Source: Pseudomonadota bacterium
GTDB lineage: Bacteria > Pseudomonadota > Gammaproteobacteria > Burkholderiales > Burkholderiaceae_C
Assembly: GCA_963205115.1 (NCBI GenBank)
Contig: CAUJHV010000064.1
Coordinates: forward strand, 124,001 to 188,000
DNA length: 64,000 bases
Direction: 5' to 3'
Below are positions 26,293 through 35,344 of the stretch, piece after piece. The notes beneath the pieces are model-generated. The model worked only from the letters and a program-made list of their open reading frames with translations, was not told where the DNA came from and did not search any database. Position numbers and translations under genes: made by a program. The first letter of the stretch is position 1, and each line of letters starts with the position of its first letter.

Positions 26293-27228
26293 CTACGGGG
26301 AGGTGCGCGCCAGTGCCGTCTCCACGGTCGGGTAGCGCAGCTCCAGGCGCAATTCAGCGCTCATGCGCGCGTGGCCGATGCGCCGCGACTCACTCATGAA
26401 GCTCCATTGCATCGGTGAAAAATGCTCGCGGGCCTGCGCGCGGCTCATGCGCGGCAGACGCGGCAGGCCGCAGAGATCGGCAACCCGGTCGTAGTAGTCG
26501 CCCACACGCTCGTCGCTGTCGTCGCAGACGTTGATCACCCGCTGCGGCCGGGCCAGGAACAGCGCGCGCAGACAGGCACGCGCCAGGTCATCGGCGTGGA
26601 TATGGTTGGTGAAGACGTCGTCTTCGTGTGCGAGCACCGCGCGACCGTTGCGCACGCGCTCGCGCGGGTCGCCACCGGCGCGGTCGAGTGCGTAGATGCC
26701 GGGGATGCGCAGAACCGTGCAGGTGCTGCCGCTCATCCGGCCGAAGAAGCGCAGCTGTGCTTCGGCATCGACGCGCCGACGCGCACGGGCGCTGGCGGGC
26801 GCCACTGCGCGCGTCTCGTCGATGCGTGCGCCGCCGCAGTCGCCGTACACGCCGGTGGTGCTGCCATAGACCAGCGTGCGCGTCGTGCCGCCGCGCGACA
26901 GCGCGTGCAACAGGTGTGCGGTGCGCGGATCCCGCACGCCCGCGGCGGGTGGCGGCGCCAGATGCAGGACACGCCCAGCCAGCGCGCCGAGCCGCCCCAG
27001 CGTGGCGGGATCATCGAGATCGCCGATCAGCGGCACGGCGCCCGCCGCGCGGAGTGCGGGCACGCGCGCCACGCTCGATGTCAGCACCACGACGCGGCAC
27101 CGCTGCGCCAGCAGGCCCAGCACGCGCGTGCCCACGTCGCCGCAACCGACGATCAGCAGCGAGGCACGGCGCGCGCGGCGCAAGGGTGTACAAGCAGGCA
27201 ACATCGGCAGCTCTTGGCGAAGGGGCAC
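26293..27228 (-). CDS. NAD-dependent epimerase/dehydratase (SDR, YeeZ-like)
   Basis: This 311-residue protein has the Rossmann motif LLIVGCGDVGTRV near its start and the pattern LVYGSTTGVYGDCGG in place of the classical SDR active-site region, then TNHIHADDLARA. This combination is typical of atypical extended SDRs of the YeeZ type, whose substrates are unknown. The start could be nine codons in (MLPACTPL). It converges on the rhomboid gene with a gap of four bases. Confidence 0.78.
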   Translation of the reverse strand: MPLRQELPMLPACTPLRRARRASLLIVGCGDVGTRVLGLLAQRCRVVVLTSSVARVPALRAAGAVPLIGDLDDPATLGRLGALAGRVLHLAPPPAAGVRDPRTAHLLHALSRGGTTRTLVYGSTTGVYGDCGGARIDETRAVAPASARARRRVDAEAQLRFFGRMSGSTCTVLRIPGIYALDRAGGDPRERVRNGRAVLAHEDDVFTNHIHADDLARACLRALFLARPQRVINVCDDSDERVGDYYDRVADLCGLPRLPRMSRAQAREHFSPMQWSFMSESRRIGHARMSAELRLELRYPTVETALARTSP

Positions 27229-27272
27229 AATTCCAGGTTCAGTTTACGGGCGCGAGCCCCTCGCCACGCATC

Positions 27273-28313
27273 ATGAGCCTGACCGTCCAGCTGGAGCCGT
27301 CCAAACGCAGCTTCACCGTCGAACGCGACGAAGCGATCCTCTCCGCCGCCATCCGCCAGGGGGTCGGCCTGCCCTACGGTTGCCGAGACGGCGCCTGCGG
27401 GTCGTGCAAGAGCCGCTTGCTCGCGGGCCGTGTCATCCATGGCGTTCACCAGCAGAAGGCACTGTCAGATGCCGAGGAAGCCGCCGGCCTCATCCTGCCG
27501 TGCTGTGCCACGCCGCAGACCGATTGCACCGTGGAAGCGCGCACGGTGCCAGGCGTCGGCGAATTTCCGGTGCTGAAGCTGCCCACGCGTGTGCTGTCGA
27601 TCGAGCGGCCGGCGCCGGACGTCGCGGTGCTGCGTCTGCAACTGCCGGCCAATCAGAACCTGCAGTACCGCGCCGGCCAGTACGTGGAATTCATCCTGCG
27701 CGACGGCGCGCGCCGCAGCTACAGCATGGCCAATGCGCCTCATGACCTGGGCTCGCCGCCGTCGATCGAACTGCACATCCGCCATTTGCCCGGCGGCAAG
27801 TTCACCGACCACGTCTTCTCCGCCCTGAAGGAGAAGGACATCCTGCGCATGGAGGGGCCGTTCGGCAGCTTCTTCCTGCGCGAGGACAGCGACAAGCCGC
27901 TCATCCTGCTGGCCAGCGGCACCGGCTTTGCGCCGCTGAAGGCGCTGATCGAGCACCTCGCGCACAAAGGCATCACGCGGCCCGCCACGCTGTACTGGGG
28001 CTGCCGCAGCCGGGCCGATCTCTACCAGGATGCGTGGGTGCGCGCGGCCACCGAACGCCTGCCGCAGCTGCGCTACATCCCGGTGTTGAGCGAACCCAAG
28101 GCCGAAGACGCCTGGACGGGCCGTACCGGCCTGGTCCACCAGGCCGTGATGGCCGATCACCCCGATCTCTCCGGCCACGAGGTCTATGCCTGCGGCGTGC
28201 CGGTGATGATCGAATCGGCGCAGCGCGACTTCACCACGCGCTGTGGCCTGCCCGAACCCGCCTTCTACGCCGACAGTTTTGTCTCCGAAGCCGACAAGGC
28301 CAGGTCCGCCTGA
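27273..28313 (+). CDS. 2Fe-2S / FAD / NAD(P)H reductase (AscD-like)
   Basis: This 346-residue protein has an N-terminal plant-type ferredoxin domain with CRDGACGSCKS and a fourth Cys in LPCCATP. A ferredoxin-reductase FAD domain (RRSYSMANAP) and an NAD(P) domain (LLASGTGFAPLKAL, then YACGVPVMI) follow. This order matches the phenol-hydroxylase or CDP-6-deoxy-glucoseen reductase group. It transfers electrons from NAD(P)H through FAD and the iron-sulfur cluster to a partner. No partner oxygenase or sugar dehydratase is next door, so its role is unknown. Confidence 0.8.
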   Translation: MSLTVQLEPSKRSFTVERDEAILSAAIRQGVGLPYGCRDGACGSCKSRLLAGRVIHGVHQQKALSDAEEAAGLILPCCATPQTDCTVEARTVPGVGEFPVLKLPTRVLSIERPAPDVAVLRLQLPANQNLQYRAGQYVEFILRDGARRSYSMANAPHDLGSPPSIELHIRHLPGGKFTDHVFSALKEKDILRMEGPFGSFFLREDSDKPLILLASGTGFAPLKALIEHLAHKGITRPATLYWGCRSRADLYQDAWVRAATERLPQLRYIPVLSEPKAEDAWTGRTGLVHQAVMADHPDLSGHEVYACGVPVMIESAQRDFTTRCGLPEPAFYADSFVSEADKARSA

Positions 28314-28353
28314 CTGCACCGGGGCCCTGGGCCCCACCTCACCTGCCCTGACG

Positions 28354-29337
28354 ATGAACCTCGCACGAAGAACGCTGCTGGCCCTGTCCCTGGCGACGCT
28401 GGCCGGATCGGCCGCCGCGCAAGCCGGCCGGCCGATCCGCCTGGTCGTGCCCTATCCACCCGGCGGCCCCCTGGACATCGTGGCGCGCGCGCTGGCCGAG
28501 AAGGTCAAGGACAGCCTGGGCACGGTGGTCATCGAGAACCGGCCGGGGGCGGGCGGCAATCTCGGTGCCGACACGGTCGCCAAGTCCGCGCCCGACGGCC
28601 ACACGCTGGTGATGGGCGCCGTCGCCACGCACGCCATCAACCCCTGGCTCTACAGCAAGCTGCCCTACGACCCGGTGCGTGACTTCACGCCCATCACGCG
28701 CGTGGCGCAGGTGCCCAACGTGCTGGTGATGAACGCCGAGGCGGCCGGCCGCCTGGGCATCCGCACGCTGGCCGATCTGGTGGGCTACGCCCGGCGCAAC
28801 CCCGGCCGCCTCAATTACGGCTCGGGCGGCAACGGCAGCGCGGGTCACCTCGCCGGCGAGCTGTTCAAGTCGCAGGCCGGCCTGTTCGCGGTGCACATTC
28901 CGTATGCCGGCGCGCCGCCGGCACAGCTGGCGCTGGTCAGCGGCCAGGTCGATTTCAATGTCGACAACCTGGCCGGCGCGTCGGCCAACATCCGCGCGGG
29001 CAAGCTCAAGGCCCTGGCGGTGACCACCACCGCGCGCAGCAGCGCCATGCCCGATGTGCCGACCATGGCCGAGGCCGGACGCGACTTTGGGCTGGCGCGC
29101 TTCGACATCTCGACCTGGTTCGGGCTGTTCGGTCCGGCGGGGCTGACGCCTGACATCACGCAACGGCTGAACAAGGCCTTCGTCGACGCGCTGAACTCGC
29201 CGGAGCTCAAGGCGCGCATGGCCACGCTGATGGCCGAGCCCGCGCCCACCACGCCGGCGGAATTTGGCGCCTTCGTCAAGGCCGAGCTGGCGACCTACGA
29301 GAAGCTCGTGAAGGCCACGGGCGCGCGCGCGGACTAG
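28354..29337 (+). CDS. Bug-family (tripartite tricarboxylate) solute-binding protein
   Basis: This 327-residue protein has a twin-arginine-containing signal peptide (NLARRTLLALSLATLAG, cleavage after AAAQA) and the Bug hallmarks: RPIRLVVPYPPGGPLD, IENRPGAGGNLGAD and FGPAGLTPDITQRLN. It should bind a carboxylate or similar solute in the periplasm. No TctA/TctB membrane genes are nearby, which is common because the family is hugely expanded as orphans in Burkholderiales. It starts 40 bases after the reductase. Confidence 0.87.
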   Translation: MNLARRTLLALSLATLAGSAAAQAGRPIRLVVPYPPGGPLDIVARALAEKVKDSLGTVVIENRPGAGGNLGADTVAKSAPDGHTLVMGAVATHAINPWLYSKLPYDPVRDFTPITRVAQVPNVLVMNAEAAGRLGIRTLADLVGYARRNPGRLNYGSGGNGSAGHLAGELFKSQAGLFAVHIPYAGAPPAQLALVSGQVDFNVDNLAGASANIRAGKLKALAVTTTARSSAMPDVPTMAEAGRDFGLARFDISTWFGLFGPAGLTPDITQRLNKAFVDALNSPELKARMATLMAEPAPTTPAEFGAFVKAELATYEKLVKATGARAD

Positions 29338-29384
29338 ACCCCGCAACCGCCGCTCTGACCTGCCACTTCGCCCGCACTGTCCGC

Positions 29385-29699
29385 ATGGCCCGCAAACCGC
29401 TGCCGCCCGCACGAAACGTGGGCCAGGCCATCGAGGGATCGGCGTCGCTGGCTTCGCTGCTTGCGGGCCATCGCCGCGCACAGGACTGTTTTGCCGCGGT
29501 GCGACGTCTGCTGCCCTTCGGCCTGGACCGCAGCGTGCGGGCCGGCCCGATCCAGGACGGCCAATGGACCTTGTTTGCGCAGAACGGCGCTGTCGCCGCC
29601 AAGCTGCGTCAAGCCCTGCCGACGCTGCTTCAGGCCGTGCAGGCGCGCGAGCCCGAGGTGCGCGAACTGCGCGTCAAGATCCTGCCTAAAGAAGTCTGA
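29385..29699 (+). CDS. DUF721/DciA-like small protein
   Basis: The 104-residue protein shows the family pattern of a basic N-terminus, LLPFGLDRSVRAG, a hydrophobic strand QWTLFAQN and LRQALPTLLQAV. This resembles DUF721, the family including the helicase loader DciA. The likeness is by eye and modest, and DnaB loading by this protein is inference. It converges on livF, with 69 bases between. Confidence 0.5.
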   Translation: MARKPLPPARNVGQAIEGSASLASLLAGHRRAQDCFAAVRRLLPFGLDRSVRAGPIQDGQWTLFAQNGAVAAKLRQALPTLLQAVQAREPEVRELRVKILPKEV

Positions 29700-29768
29700 C
29701 GCCGCGACATCTGCGGCGGGGCTTCAGCGGCCGCCCGCCGTAGGGCGATCGCGCCCAGGCGGCGCGAC

Positions 29769-30482
29769 TCACTCGCCCAAGTAGGCCGCGCGAACCTTCG
29801 GGTCTTCGAGCAGTTCCTTGGCGGGACCGCTCATGGTGACCTCGCCGGAGTCCATGACATAGCCGCGGTCGGCCAGCGACAGCGCGCGGCTGGCGTTCTG
29901 CTCGACCAGCAGGATGGTCGTGCCACGCGAGTGGATGTCGGCCACGACCTCGAAGATCTTGTCGACCATGATCGGCGACAGGCCCATCGACGGCTCGTCC
30001 AGCAGCAGCACCTTGGGACGCGCCATCAGCGCGCGGCCCATGGCCAGCATCTGCTGCTCGCCGCCGCTCATCGTGCCGGCGAGCTGCGCGCGACGCTCTT
30101 TCAGGCGCGGGAAGATCGCGAAGACCTTGTCGATGTCGGCTTCGATGTCGTTGTCGTTGCGCACGAAGGCGCCCATCTGCAGGTTCTCGGTGATCGTCAT
30201 GCGCGAGAACACGCCGCGGCCTTCGGGCACCATCACCAGGCCCTGGCGCACCAGGTCCCAGGCGCCCTGGCCCTTGATCGCGCGGCCCATGAATTCGATC
30301 TCGCCGCTGGCCACGGGCTGCGTGCCGGTCACGGCCTTCAGCGTGGTGGTCTTGCCCGCGCCGTTGGCACCGATCAGGCTGACGAGTTCGCCTTCGTGGA
30401 CTTCGAAACTGGCGCCCTTGACGGCCTGAATGCCGCCATAGGCAACTTTGAGCTTGCTGACCTTGAGGAGGGTTTGTGCCAT
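29769..30482 (-). CDS. livF: Branched-chain amino-acid ABC transporter ATPase LivF
   Basis: The 237-residue ATPase has Walker A GANGAGKTT, signature MSGGEQQML, Walker B LLLDEPSMGL and the switch His (LVEQN region). MAQTLLKVSKLKVAYGGIQA is typical of LivF. Together with LivG it powers uptake through LivH-LivM. It is the last gene of a four-gene set livH-livM-livG-livF on this strand, with 9 bases to livG. Confidence 0.93.
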   Translation of the reverse strand: MAQTLLKVSKLKVAYGGIQAVKGASFEVHEGELVSLIGANGAGKTTTLKAVTGTQPVASGEIEFMGRAIKGQGAWDLVRQGLVMVPEGRGVFSRMTITENLQMGAFVRNDNDIEADIDKVFAIFPRLKERRAQLAGTMSGGEQQMLAMGRALMARPKVLLLDEPSMGLSPIMVDKIFEVVADIHSRGTTILLVEQNASRALSLADRGYVMDSGEVTMSGPAKELLEDPKVRAAYLGE

Positions 30483-30491
30483 GTCGCGTCC

Positions 30492-31268
30492 TCAATGGGC
30501 TTTGTGGCCGGCACCGAGGTAGGCCTCGATCACCTGTTCGTTCTTCTGCACCTCGGCCGGCGTGCCCTCGGCAATCTGCTTGCCGTAGTCGAGCACGGTC
30601 ACGCGGTCGCACAGGCCCATCACCAGCTTCACGTCGTGCTCGATCAGCAGGATGGTGCGCTGGTCGTTGCGGATGCGGTCGATCAATTCGCGCAGCACGA
30701 CCTTCTCGGTGGCGTTCATGCCGGCCGCGGGTTCGTCCAGCGCGATGAGCTTGGGATCGGTGGCCAGCGCTCGCGCGATCTCCAAACGCCGCTGGTCGCC
30801 GTAGCTCAGCGTGCGCGCCTTGAAATCGGCGTACTTCTCGATGCCCACGTAGGCCAGCAACTCGCGCGCGCGATCGGCGATCTCGCGCTCTTCGCGCTTG
30901 AAGTTCGACGAGCGCAGGATCGCCCCGAACAAGCCGGAAGACGTGCGGACGTGCCGCCCGACCATCACGTTTTCGAGCGCCGTCATCTCGGCGAACAGGC
31001 GAATGTTCTGAAACGTGCGCGCGATGCCGGCCTTGGCCACCTGATGCACGGCTTCGGGCTTGTAGGGCGCGCCGCCGAGCTCGAAGGTGCCGGAGTCCGG
31101 CGTGTACAAGCCCGTGATCACGTTGAAAAAGGTCGTCTTGCCGGCGCCGTTGGGGCCGATCAGGCCGTAGACCTGGCCCTGCCGGATCGTGATGCCGACG
31201 TCGCTGAGCGCCTGCAAGCCGCCGAAGCGCTTGGAGACCTTGGTGACCTGGAGAACGGTGGGAGTCAT
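30492..31268 (-). CDS. livG: Branched-chain amino-acid ABC transporter ATPase LivG
   Basis: The 258-residue ATPase has Walker A GPNGAGKTT, a signature-region SYGDQRRLEIARAL, Walker B LIALDEPAAGMN and the LivG feature EVVQKN-like VQKNEQVIEAYLG near its end. LivG proteins carry the longer C-terminal tail seen here. It partners LivF. It begins 16 bases after livM. Confidence 0.93.
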   Translation of the reverse strand: MTPTVLQVTKVSKRFGGLQALSDVGITIRQGQVYGLIGPNGAGKTTFFNVITGLYTPDSGTFELGGAPYKPEAVHQVAKAGIARTFQNIRLFAEMTALENVMVGRHVRTSSGLFGAILRSSNFKREEREIADRARELLAYVGIEKYADFKARTLSYGDQRRLEIARALATDPKLIALDEPAAGMNATEKVVLRELIDRIRNDQRTILLIEHDVKLVMGLCDRVTVLDYGKQIAEGTPAEVQKNEQVIEAYLGAGHKAH

Positions 31269-31284
31269 GTCTGGGGCTCCCCGT

Positions 31285-32373
31285 TCAGCGTGCCGGAACG
31301 GCCTTGGGTGCGCCCTTGCCGTGTTCCGGCGACGGCCACAGACCGCGCGGACGCAACAGCATGATGGAGATCATCGCCAGCGCGATCAGCAGCTGGCGCA
31401 GGATGGAGGCATCCAGGCGCCCGTCCGTCGCGTGCTGCAGCGGGCCGGCCACATAACGCAGCACCTCAGGCAACGCCGCCAGCAGCACCGCGCCGAGGAT
31501 CACGCCCGGCAGATAGCCGATGCCGCCCAGCACCACCATGGCCACGATCATCACGCTCTCCATCAGGCTGAACGATTCCGGCGAGACGAAGCCCTGGAAG
31601 GCCGCGAACATCGAACCGGACACACCGCCGAAGGTGGCGCCCATGCCGAAGGCCAGCAGCTTCATGTTGCGCGTGTTGATGCCCATGGCCTTGGCCGCAA
31701 TTTCGTCTTCACGGATGGCCATCCAGGCACGTCCGATGCGGGAGGTTTCCAGGCGGTGGCAGATGATGACGCTGGCCACGACCAGAGCCAGGAACAGGTA
31801 GTAGTACAGCGTCACCGAAGGCAGCTGGATGCCGCCGATCTGCAGGGTCTTGCCAAAACTGACCCCGAACAGCGACATCGGATCGATCCGGTCCAGGCCG
31901 CGCGGCCCGTTCGTGATGTTGACCGGGTGCTCCAGGTTGTTCATGAACACGCGGATGATTTCGCCGAAGCCCAGCGTGACGATGGCCAGGTAGTCGCCGC
32001 GCAGCTTGAGCACCGGCGTGCCCAGCAGCACGCCCGCCGTGGCCGCCAATCCCGCCGCCAGCGGGATGACCAGCCAGATCGGCGTGTGCAGGCCGTTCGG
32101 AAACGCCGCCTTGATCCACGGGAAGTTTTCGATCAGGTGCGGGCTGGCCAGCAGCGCATACATGTAGGCACCGACCGCATAGAACGCGACGAAACCCAGG
32201 TCGAGCAGGCCCGCATAGCCCACGACGATGTTCAGGCCCAGCGCCAGCAGCACGTACAGCAGCGCCAGCGCCAGGATGCGCACCCAGCCCTGGCCGAACG
32301 ACTGCGCAAACAGCGGCAGGGCCAGCAGCGCAACGGCCGCGACGAGGAAGATGACGATCTTGTTGGTGTTCAC
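31285..32373 (-). CDS. livM: Branched-chain amino-acid ABC permease LivM
   Basis: The 362-residue protein has about eight to ten hydrophobic segments and the permease loop with TSRIGRAWMAIREDEIAAKAMG, which contacts the ATPases. The GTG start at 32373 has AAGGAG eight bases upstream; an earlier ATG reading MSLTGPEG would overlap the end of livH, has no ribosome site and puts a polar extension in front of the first helix. It forms the membrane channel with LivH. Confidence 0.93.
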   Translation of the reverse strand: MNTNKIVIFLVAAVALLALPLFAQSFGQGWVRILALALLYVLLALGLNIVVGYAGLLDLGFVAFYAVGAYMYALLASPHLIENFPWIKAAFPNGLHTPIWLVIPLAAGLAATAGVLLGTPVLKLRGDYLAIVTLGFGEIIRVFMNNLEHPVNITNGPRGLDRIDPMSLFGVSFGKTLQIGGIQLPSVTLYYYLFLALVVASVIICHRLETSRIGRAWMAIREDEIAAKAMGINTRNMKLLAFGMGATFGGVSGSMFAAFQGFVSPESFSLMESVMIVAMVVLGGIGYLPGVILGAVLLAALPEVLRYVAGPLQHATDGRLDASILRQLLIALAMISIMLLRPRGLWPSPEHGKGAPKAVPAR

Positions 32374-32386
32374 GGTTCGCGCTCCT

Positions 32387-33310
32387 TCAGGCCCGGTCAG
32401 CGACACGTTCGCCCAGCAGTCCGGAGGGCCGCAGCGTCAGCACCAGGATCAGCGCCACGAAGGCGAAGATGTCCGCGTAATGGCTGCCGAGCACACCCCC
32501 GGTCAGGTCACCCAGGTAACCCGCGCCCAGCGCCTCGACCAGGCCCAGCAGGATGCCGCCGACGACCGCACCGGCCAGGTTGCCGATGCCCCCCAGCACG
32601 GCTGCAGTGAAAGCCTTCAGCCCGGGCATGAAACCCATGGAGTGCTGCACCGTGCCGTAGTTGGCCGCCCACATCACACCGGCCACGGCGGCCAGCGCCG
32701 CGCCGATGATGAAGGTGGCCGAGATGACCATGTCGGGCTTGACGCCCATCAGCGAGGCCACGCGCGGGTTCTCGGCCGTGGCGCGCATCGCCCGACCCAG
32801 CTTGGTGCGGTTGACCAGCCACATCAGCGTGGCCAGCACCACCGCCGTCACACCCAGGATCAGGATCTGCGTGTAGGTGATGACGGGCCCGCCGAGGTCG
32901 ATCGGGTCGGTGGGCAGCAGTTGCGGGAAGGACTTCGGATTCGGCTTCCAGATGATCATGGCCAGCGTCTGCAACAGCAGACTCATGCCCATGGCCGTGA
33001 TCAGCGGCGCCAGCCGCGGCGCATTGCGCAGCGGCCGGTACGCGACCTTCTCGATGGCGTAGTTCAGGGCTGCACAAACCACGATGGCCACCATCACCCC
33101 GATCAGCATCAGCAGCCAGCCGGGCGCGCCGGACCCGGCCAGCGCGCTGATGACGGTCCAACTGGTCAGGGCACCGACCATCAGCACTTCGCCGTGCGCG
33201 AAGTTGATGAGGTTGATGATGCCGTAGACCATCGTGTAGCCCAGGGCCACCAGGGCGTACATGCTGCCCAGCACCAGTCCGTTGATGATCTGTTGTACGA
33301 AGGTGTCCAT
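32387..33310 (-). CDS. livH: Branched-chain amino-acid ABC permease LivH
   Basis: The 307-residue permease starts MDTFVQQIINGLVLGSMYALVALG and has the motif GYTMVYGIINLINFAHGE typical of LivH, plus the EAA-like loop TKLGRAMRATAENPRVASLMG. About eight helices are seen. It is the first gene of the liv set, and no LivK/LivJ binding protein gene occurs in the window. A polyC tract (33411-33418) and a TAGAAT hexamer lie in the 125-base gap before it. Confidence 0.93.
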   Translation of the reverse strand: MDTFVQQIINGLVLGSMYALVALGYTMVYGIINLINFAHGEVLMVGALTSWTVISALAGSGAPGWLLMLIGVMVAIVVCAALNYAIEKVAYRPLRNAPRLAPLITAMGMSLLLQTLAMIIWKPNPKSFPQLLPTDPIDLGGPVITYTQILILGVTAVVLATLMWLVNRTKLGRAMRATAENPRVASLMGVKPDMVISATFIIGAALAAVAGVMWAANYGTVQHSMGFMPGLKAFTAAVLGGIGNLAGAVVGGILLGLVEALGAGYLGDLTGGVLGSHYADIFAFVALILVLTLRPSGLLGERVADRA

Positions 33311-33435
33311 GGTTCTCTTTCTGGGCGCGAACCCGCGGGCAGCGCCCGGCAGGTACGCTGCCCTCTCCTCGCCCGGCCAGTCCCGAACAGTTTGAAACCA
33401 TTCTAGGCAGCCCCCCCCGGGCACCGGGTACGTGC

Positions 33436-34545
33436 TTATACGCTGGCAGCCGGCACGAACTCCAGGCCCAGACTGCGCGCCACGGGCTCGCAAGTAATGT
33501 GCCCATCGTGCACATTCAGGCCGGCCCGCAGGTGCGGGTCGTCCGCGCAAGCGCGGCGCCAGCCCTTGTCGGCCAGGGCCAGTGTGAAGGGCAGCGTGGC
33601 GTTGTTCAGCGCCCAGGTGGACGTGCGCGCGACGGCGCCGGGCATGTTGGCCACGCAGTAGTGCACCACGCCGTCGACGACGTAGGTCGGGTCGGCATGC
33701 GTCGTGGCGTGCGAGGTCTCGAAGCAGCCGCCCTGGTCGATGGCCACGTCCACCAGCACCGAGCCGGGCTGCATCCGGGCGATCTGCGCACGCGTCAGCA
33801 GCTTCGGGGCAGCCGCGCCGGGCACCAGCACCGCGCCGACGACGAGGTCCGCCTGCAGCGCGGCCTCTTCGACCTCATGCGTCGAGGCGTAGATCAGGCG
33901 CACACGGCCCCCGAAGATGTCGTCGAGCTCGCGCAGGCGCGGCAGCGACTTGTCCAGCACGGTCACGTCGGCGCCCAGTCCGATGGCCATCTTGGCCGCA
34001 TGGGTACCGACGACGCCACCGCCCAGCACCACGACCCGCCCCGGCGCCACGCCCGGCACGCCGCCCAGCAGGACCCCGCGGCCACCATTGGCCTTCTGCA
34101 ACGCAACGGCGCCCACCTGCACGGCCATGCGGCCGGCAACCTCGCTCATCGGCGCCAGCAGCGGCAAGCGGCCCGCGGCGTCGGTGATGGTTTCGTAGGC
34201 AATGGCCGTGCAGCCCGACTTCATCAGGCCCAGCGTCTGCTCGCGGTCGGGCGCCAGGTGCAGATAGGTGAACAACAACTGGCCGCGGCGCAGCATGGCG
34301 ATCTCGCTGGCCTGCGGCTCCTTGACCTTGACGATCATGTCCGCAGCCTCGAACACGGCGGCCGCGTCGGGCAGGATGCGGGCGCCGGCCGCCTGGTAGC
34401 TGGCGTCGTCGGCGCCGATGCCCACGCCTGTGCCCGTCTGCACGACCACCTCGTGGCCGTGATGGACCAGTTCGCGAACGGCCGGCGGCGTCAGGCCGGC
34501 GCGGTATTCGTGGGTCTTGATTTCCTTGGGTACACCGATGCGCAT
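33436..34545 (-). CDS. ald: Alanine dehydrogenase
   Basis: The 369-residue enzyme begins [20 protein letters not shown], has VKVKEPQ, YLHLAP and the NAD site [16 protein letters not shown], and ends with the family's GLEFVPA. It interconverts L-alanine with pyruvate and ammonia using NAD. The start ATG at 34545 has GGAG seven bases upstream. The divergent Lrp-type gene next to it is the likely regulator, with a 152-base promoter region between. Confidence 0.95.
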   Translation of the reverse strand: MRIGVPKEIKTHEYRAGLTPPAVRELVHHGHEVVVQTGTGVGIGADDASYQAAGARILPDAAAVFEAADMIVKVKEPQASEIAMLRRGQLLFTYLHLAPDREQTLGLMKSGCTAIAYETITDAAGRLPLLAPMSEVAGRMAVQVGAVALQKANGGRGVLLGGVPGVAPGRVVVLGGGVVGTHAAKMAIGLGADVTVLDKSLPRLRELDDIFGGRVRLIYASTHEVEEAALQADLVVGAVLVPGAAAPKLLTRAQIARMQPGSVLVDVAIDQGGCFETSHATTHADPTYVVDGVVHYCVANMPGAVARTSTWALNNATLPFTLALADKGWRRACADDPHLRAGLNVHDGHITCEPVARSLGLEFVPAASV

Positions 34546-34627
34546 GGGAACTCCTCGACTGAAACAACAGCCGGAATGTTCCGCTCGAGTGCGCGACAGG
34601 TGCTTGACAAGATGCCCGGCGGAATCC

Positions 34628-34657
34628 CTAGTATTTGCAATAGAGTTGCGCAGTAAA
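34628..34657 (-). promoter_or_regulatory. Candidate ald promoter
   Basis: On the reverse strand TTTACT (-35) and TACTAG (-10) are separated by 18 bases, and the site overlaps the candidate lrp-side promoter. The match is only partial. Lrp-type binding here would control both genes. Confidence 0.25.
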
Positions 34658-34663
34658 AATAAT
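34635..34663 (+). promoter_or_regulatory. Candidate sigma-70 promoter for the Lrp-type regulator
   Basis: TTGCAA and AATAAT are separated by exactly 17 bases in the most AT-rich stretch of this gap. The -10 ends 34 bases before the ATG at 34698. It overlaps the divergent ald-side candidate. Confidence 0.4.
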
Positions 34664-34697
34664 CCGCGCATGTTTCTTGTGAATTCATCGAAACACC

Positions 34698-35159
34698 ATG
34701 CAAAACCTTGATCGAATCGACAATCGTTTGCTGGCCGAACTGCAGGCCGATGGCCGCATCAGCAACACCGAACTGGCCCAGCGCGTGGGGCTGTCGCAGT
34801 CGGCCTGCCTGCGCCGCGTGCAGCGCCTGGAAGCAAGCGGTGTGATCGAAGGCTATGGTGCGCGGCTGAATCCCGCGGCCAGCGGCAAGGGCGACACGGT
34901 CTTCATCGAGATCACGCTGTCGCGTCAGAGCGAAGAGGCGCTGGATGCCTTCGAACGCGCCGCGGCCGCATCGCCCGACATCCTGGAATGCCACCTGATG
35001 GCCGGCGACTACGACTACCTGCTGCGCGTGGCGGTGGCCGACACCGCCGACTACGAGCGCCTGCACCGCAAGCAGCTCGCGGCCTTTCCGTTTGTCGCGC
35101 GCATCCGCTCGCATTTCGCGCTGCGGCGCGTGGCGCGGCGCCCGGGCGTCCCGGTCTGA
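34698..35159 (+). CDS. Lrp/AsnC-family regulator, probable ald regulator
   Basis: The 153-residue protein has an N-terminal winged HTH ([25 protein letters not shown], then the recognition helix [12 protein letters not shown]) and a C-terminal RAM domain for amino-acid binding with [12 protein letters not shown]. It diverges from ald, the usual place for AldR/Lrp-type regulators, so it probably controls alanine catabolism in response to an amino acid. Its stop codon is the first three bases of a 77-bp tandem repeat. Confidence 0.9.
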   Translation: MQNLDRIDNRLLAELQADGRISNTELAQRVGLSQSACLRRVQRLEASGVIEGYGARLNPAASGKGDTVFIEITLSRQSEEALDAFERAAAASPDILECHLMAGDYDYLLRVAVADTADYERLHRKQLAAFPFVARIRSHFALRRVARRPGVPV

Positions 35160-35310
35160 GGCTGGACATGGGACTCCACCTGCGTGGAGTCCCATGCCTG
35201 CCGAAGGCCAGCGGACATCCCGTGTCCGCTGGCTGAGGCCACACATCGGACTCCACCTGCGTGGAGTTCCGTGCCTGCCGAAGGCCGGCGGACATCGCGT
35301 GTGGGCTGGC
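35157..35310. repeat. Two 77-bp tandem repeats with palindromes
   Basis: Units 35157-35233 and 35234-35310 share the same order of elements with exact 77-base spacing (TGAGG start, GACTCCACCTGCGTGGAG core, CTGCCGAAGGCC, CTGGCTGAGGCC junction). Unit 1 has two perfect hairpins: CATGGGACTCCA / TGGAGTCCCATG (35167-35178 and 35185-35196, 6-base loop) and GCCAGCGGACA / TGTCCGCTGGC (35207-35217 and 35223-35233, 5-base loop). Unit 2 has decayed copies of both. A third partial start (TGAGGCC) follows. It fills the convergent gap between the Lrp-type gene and rarA and may act as a terminator or mRNA stabiliser. Confidence 0.85.
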
Positions 35311-35344
35311 TGAGGCCTGCCGCGGGACCCCGACGGCGTCGAGC

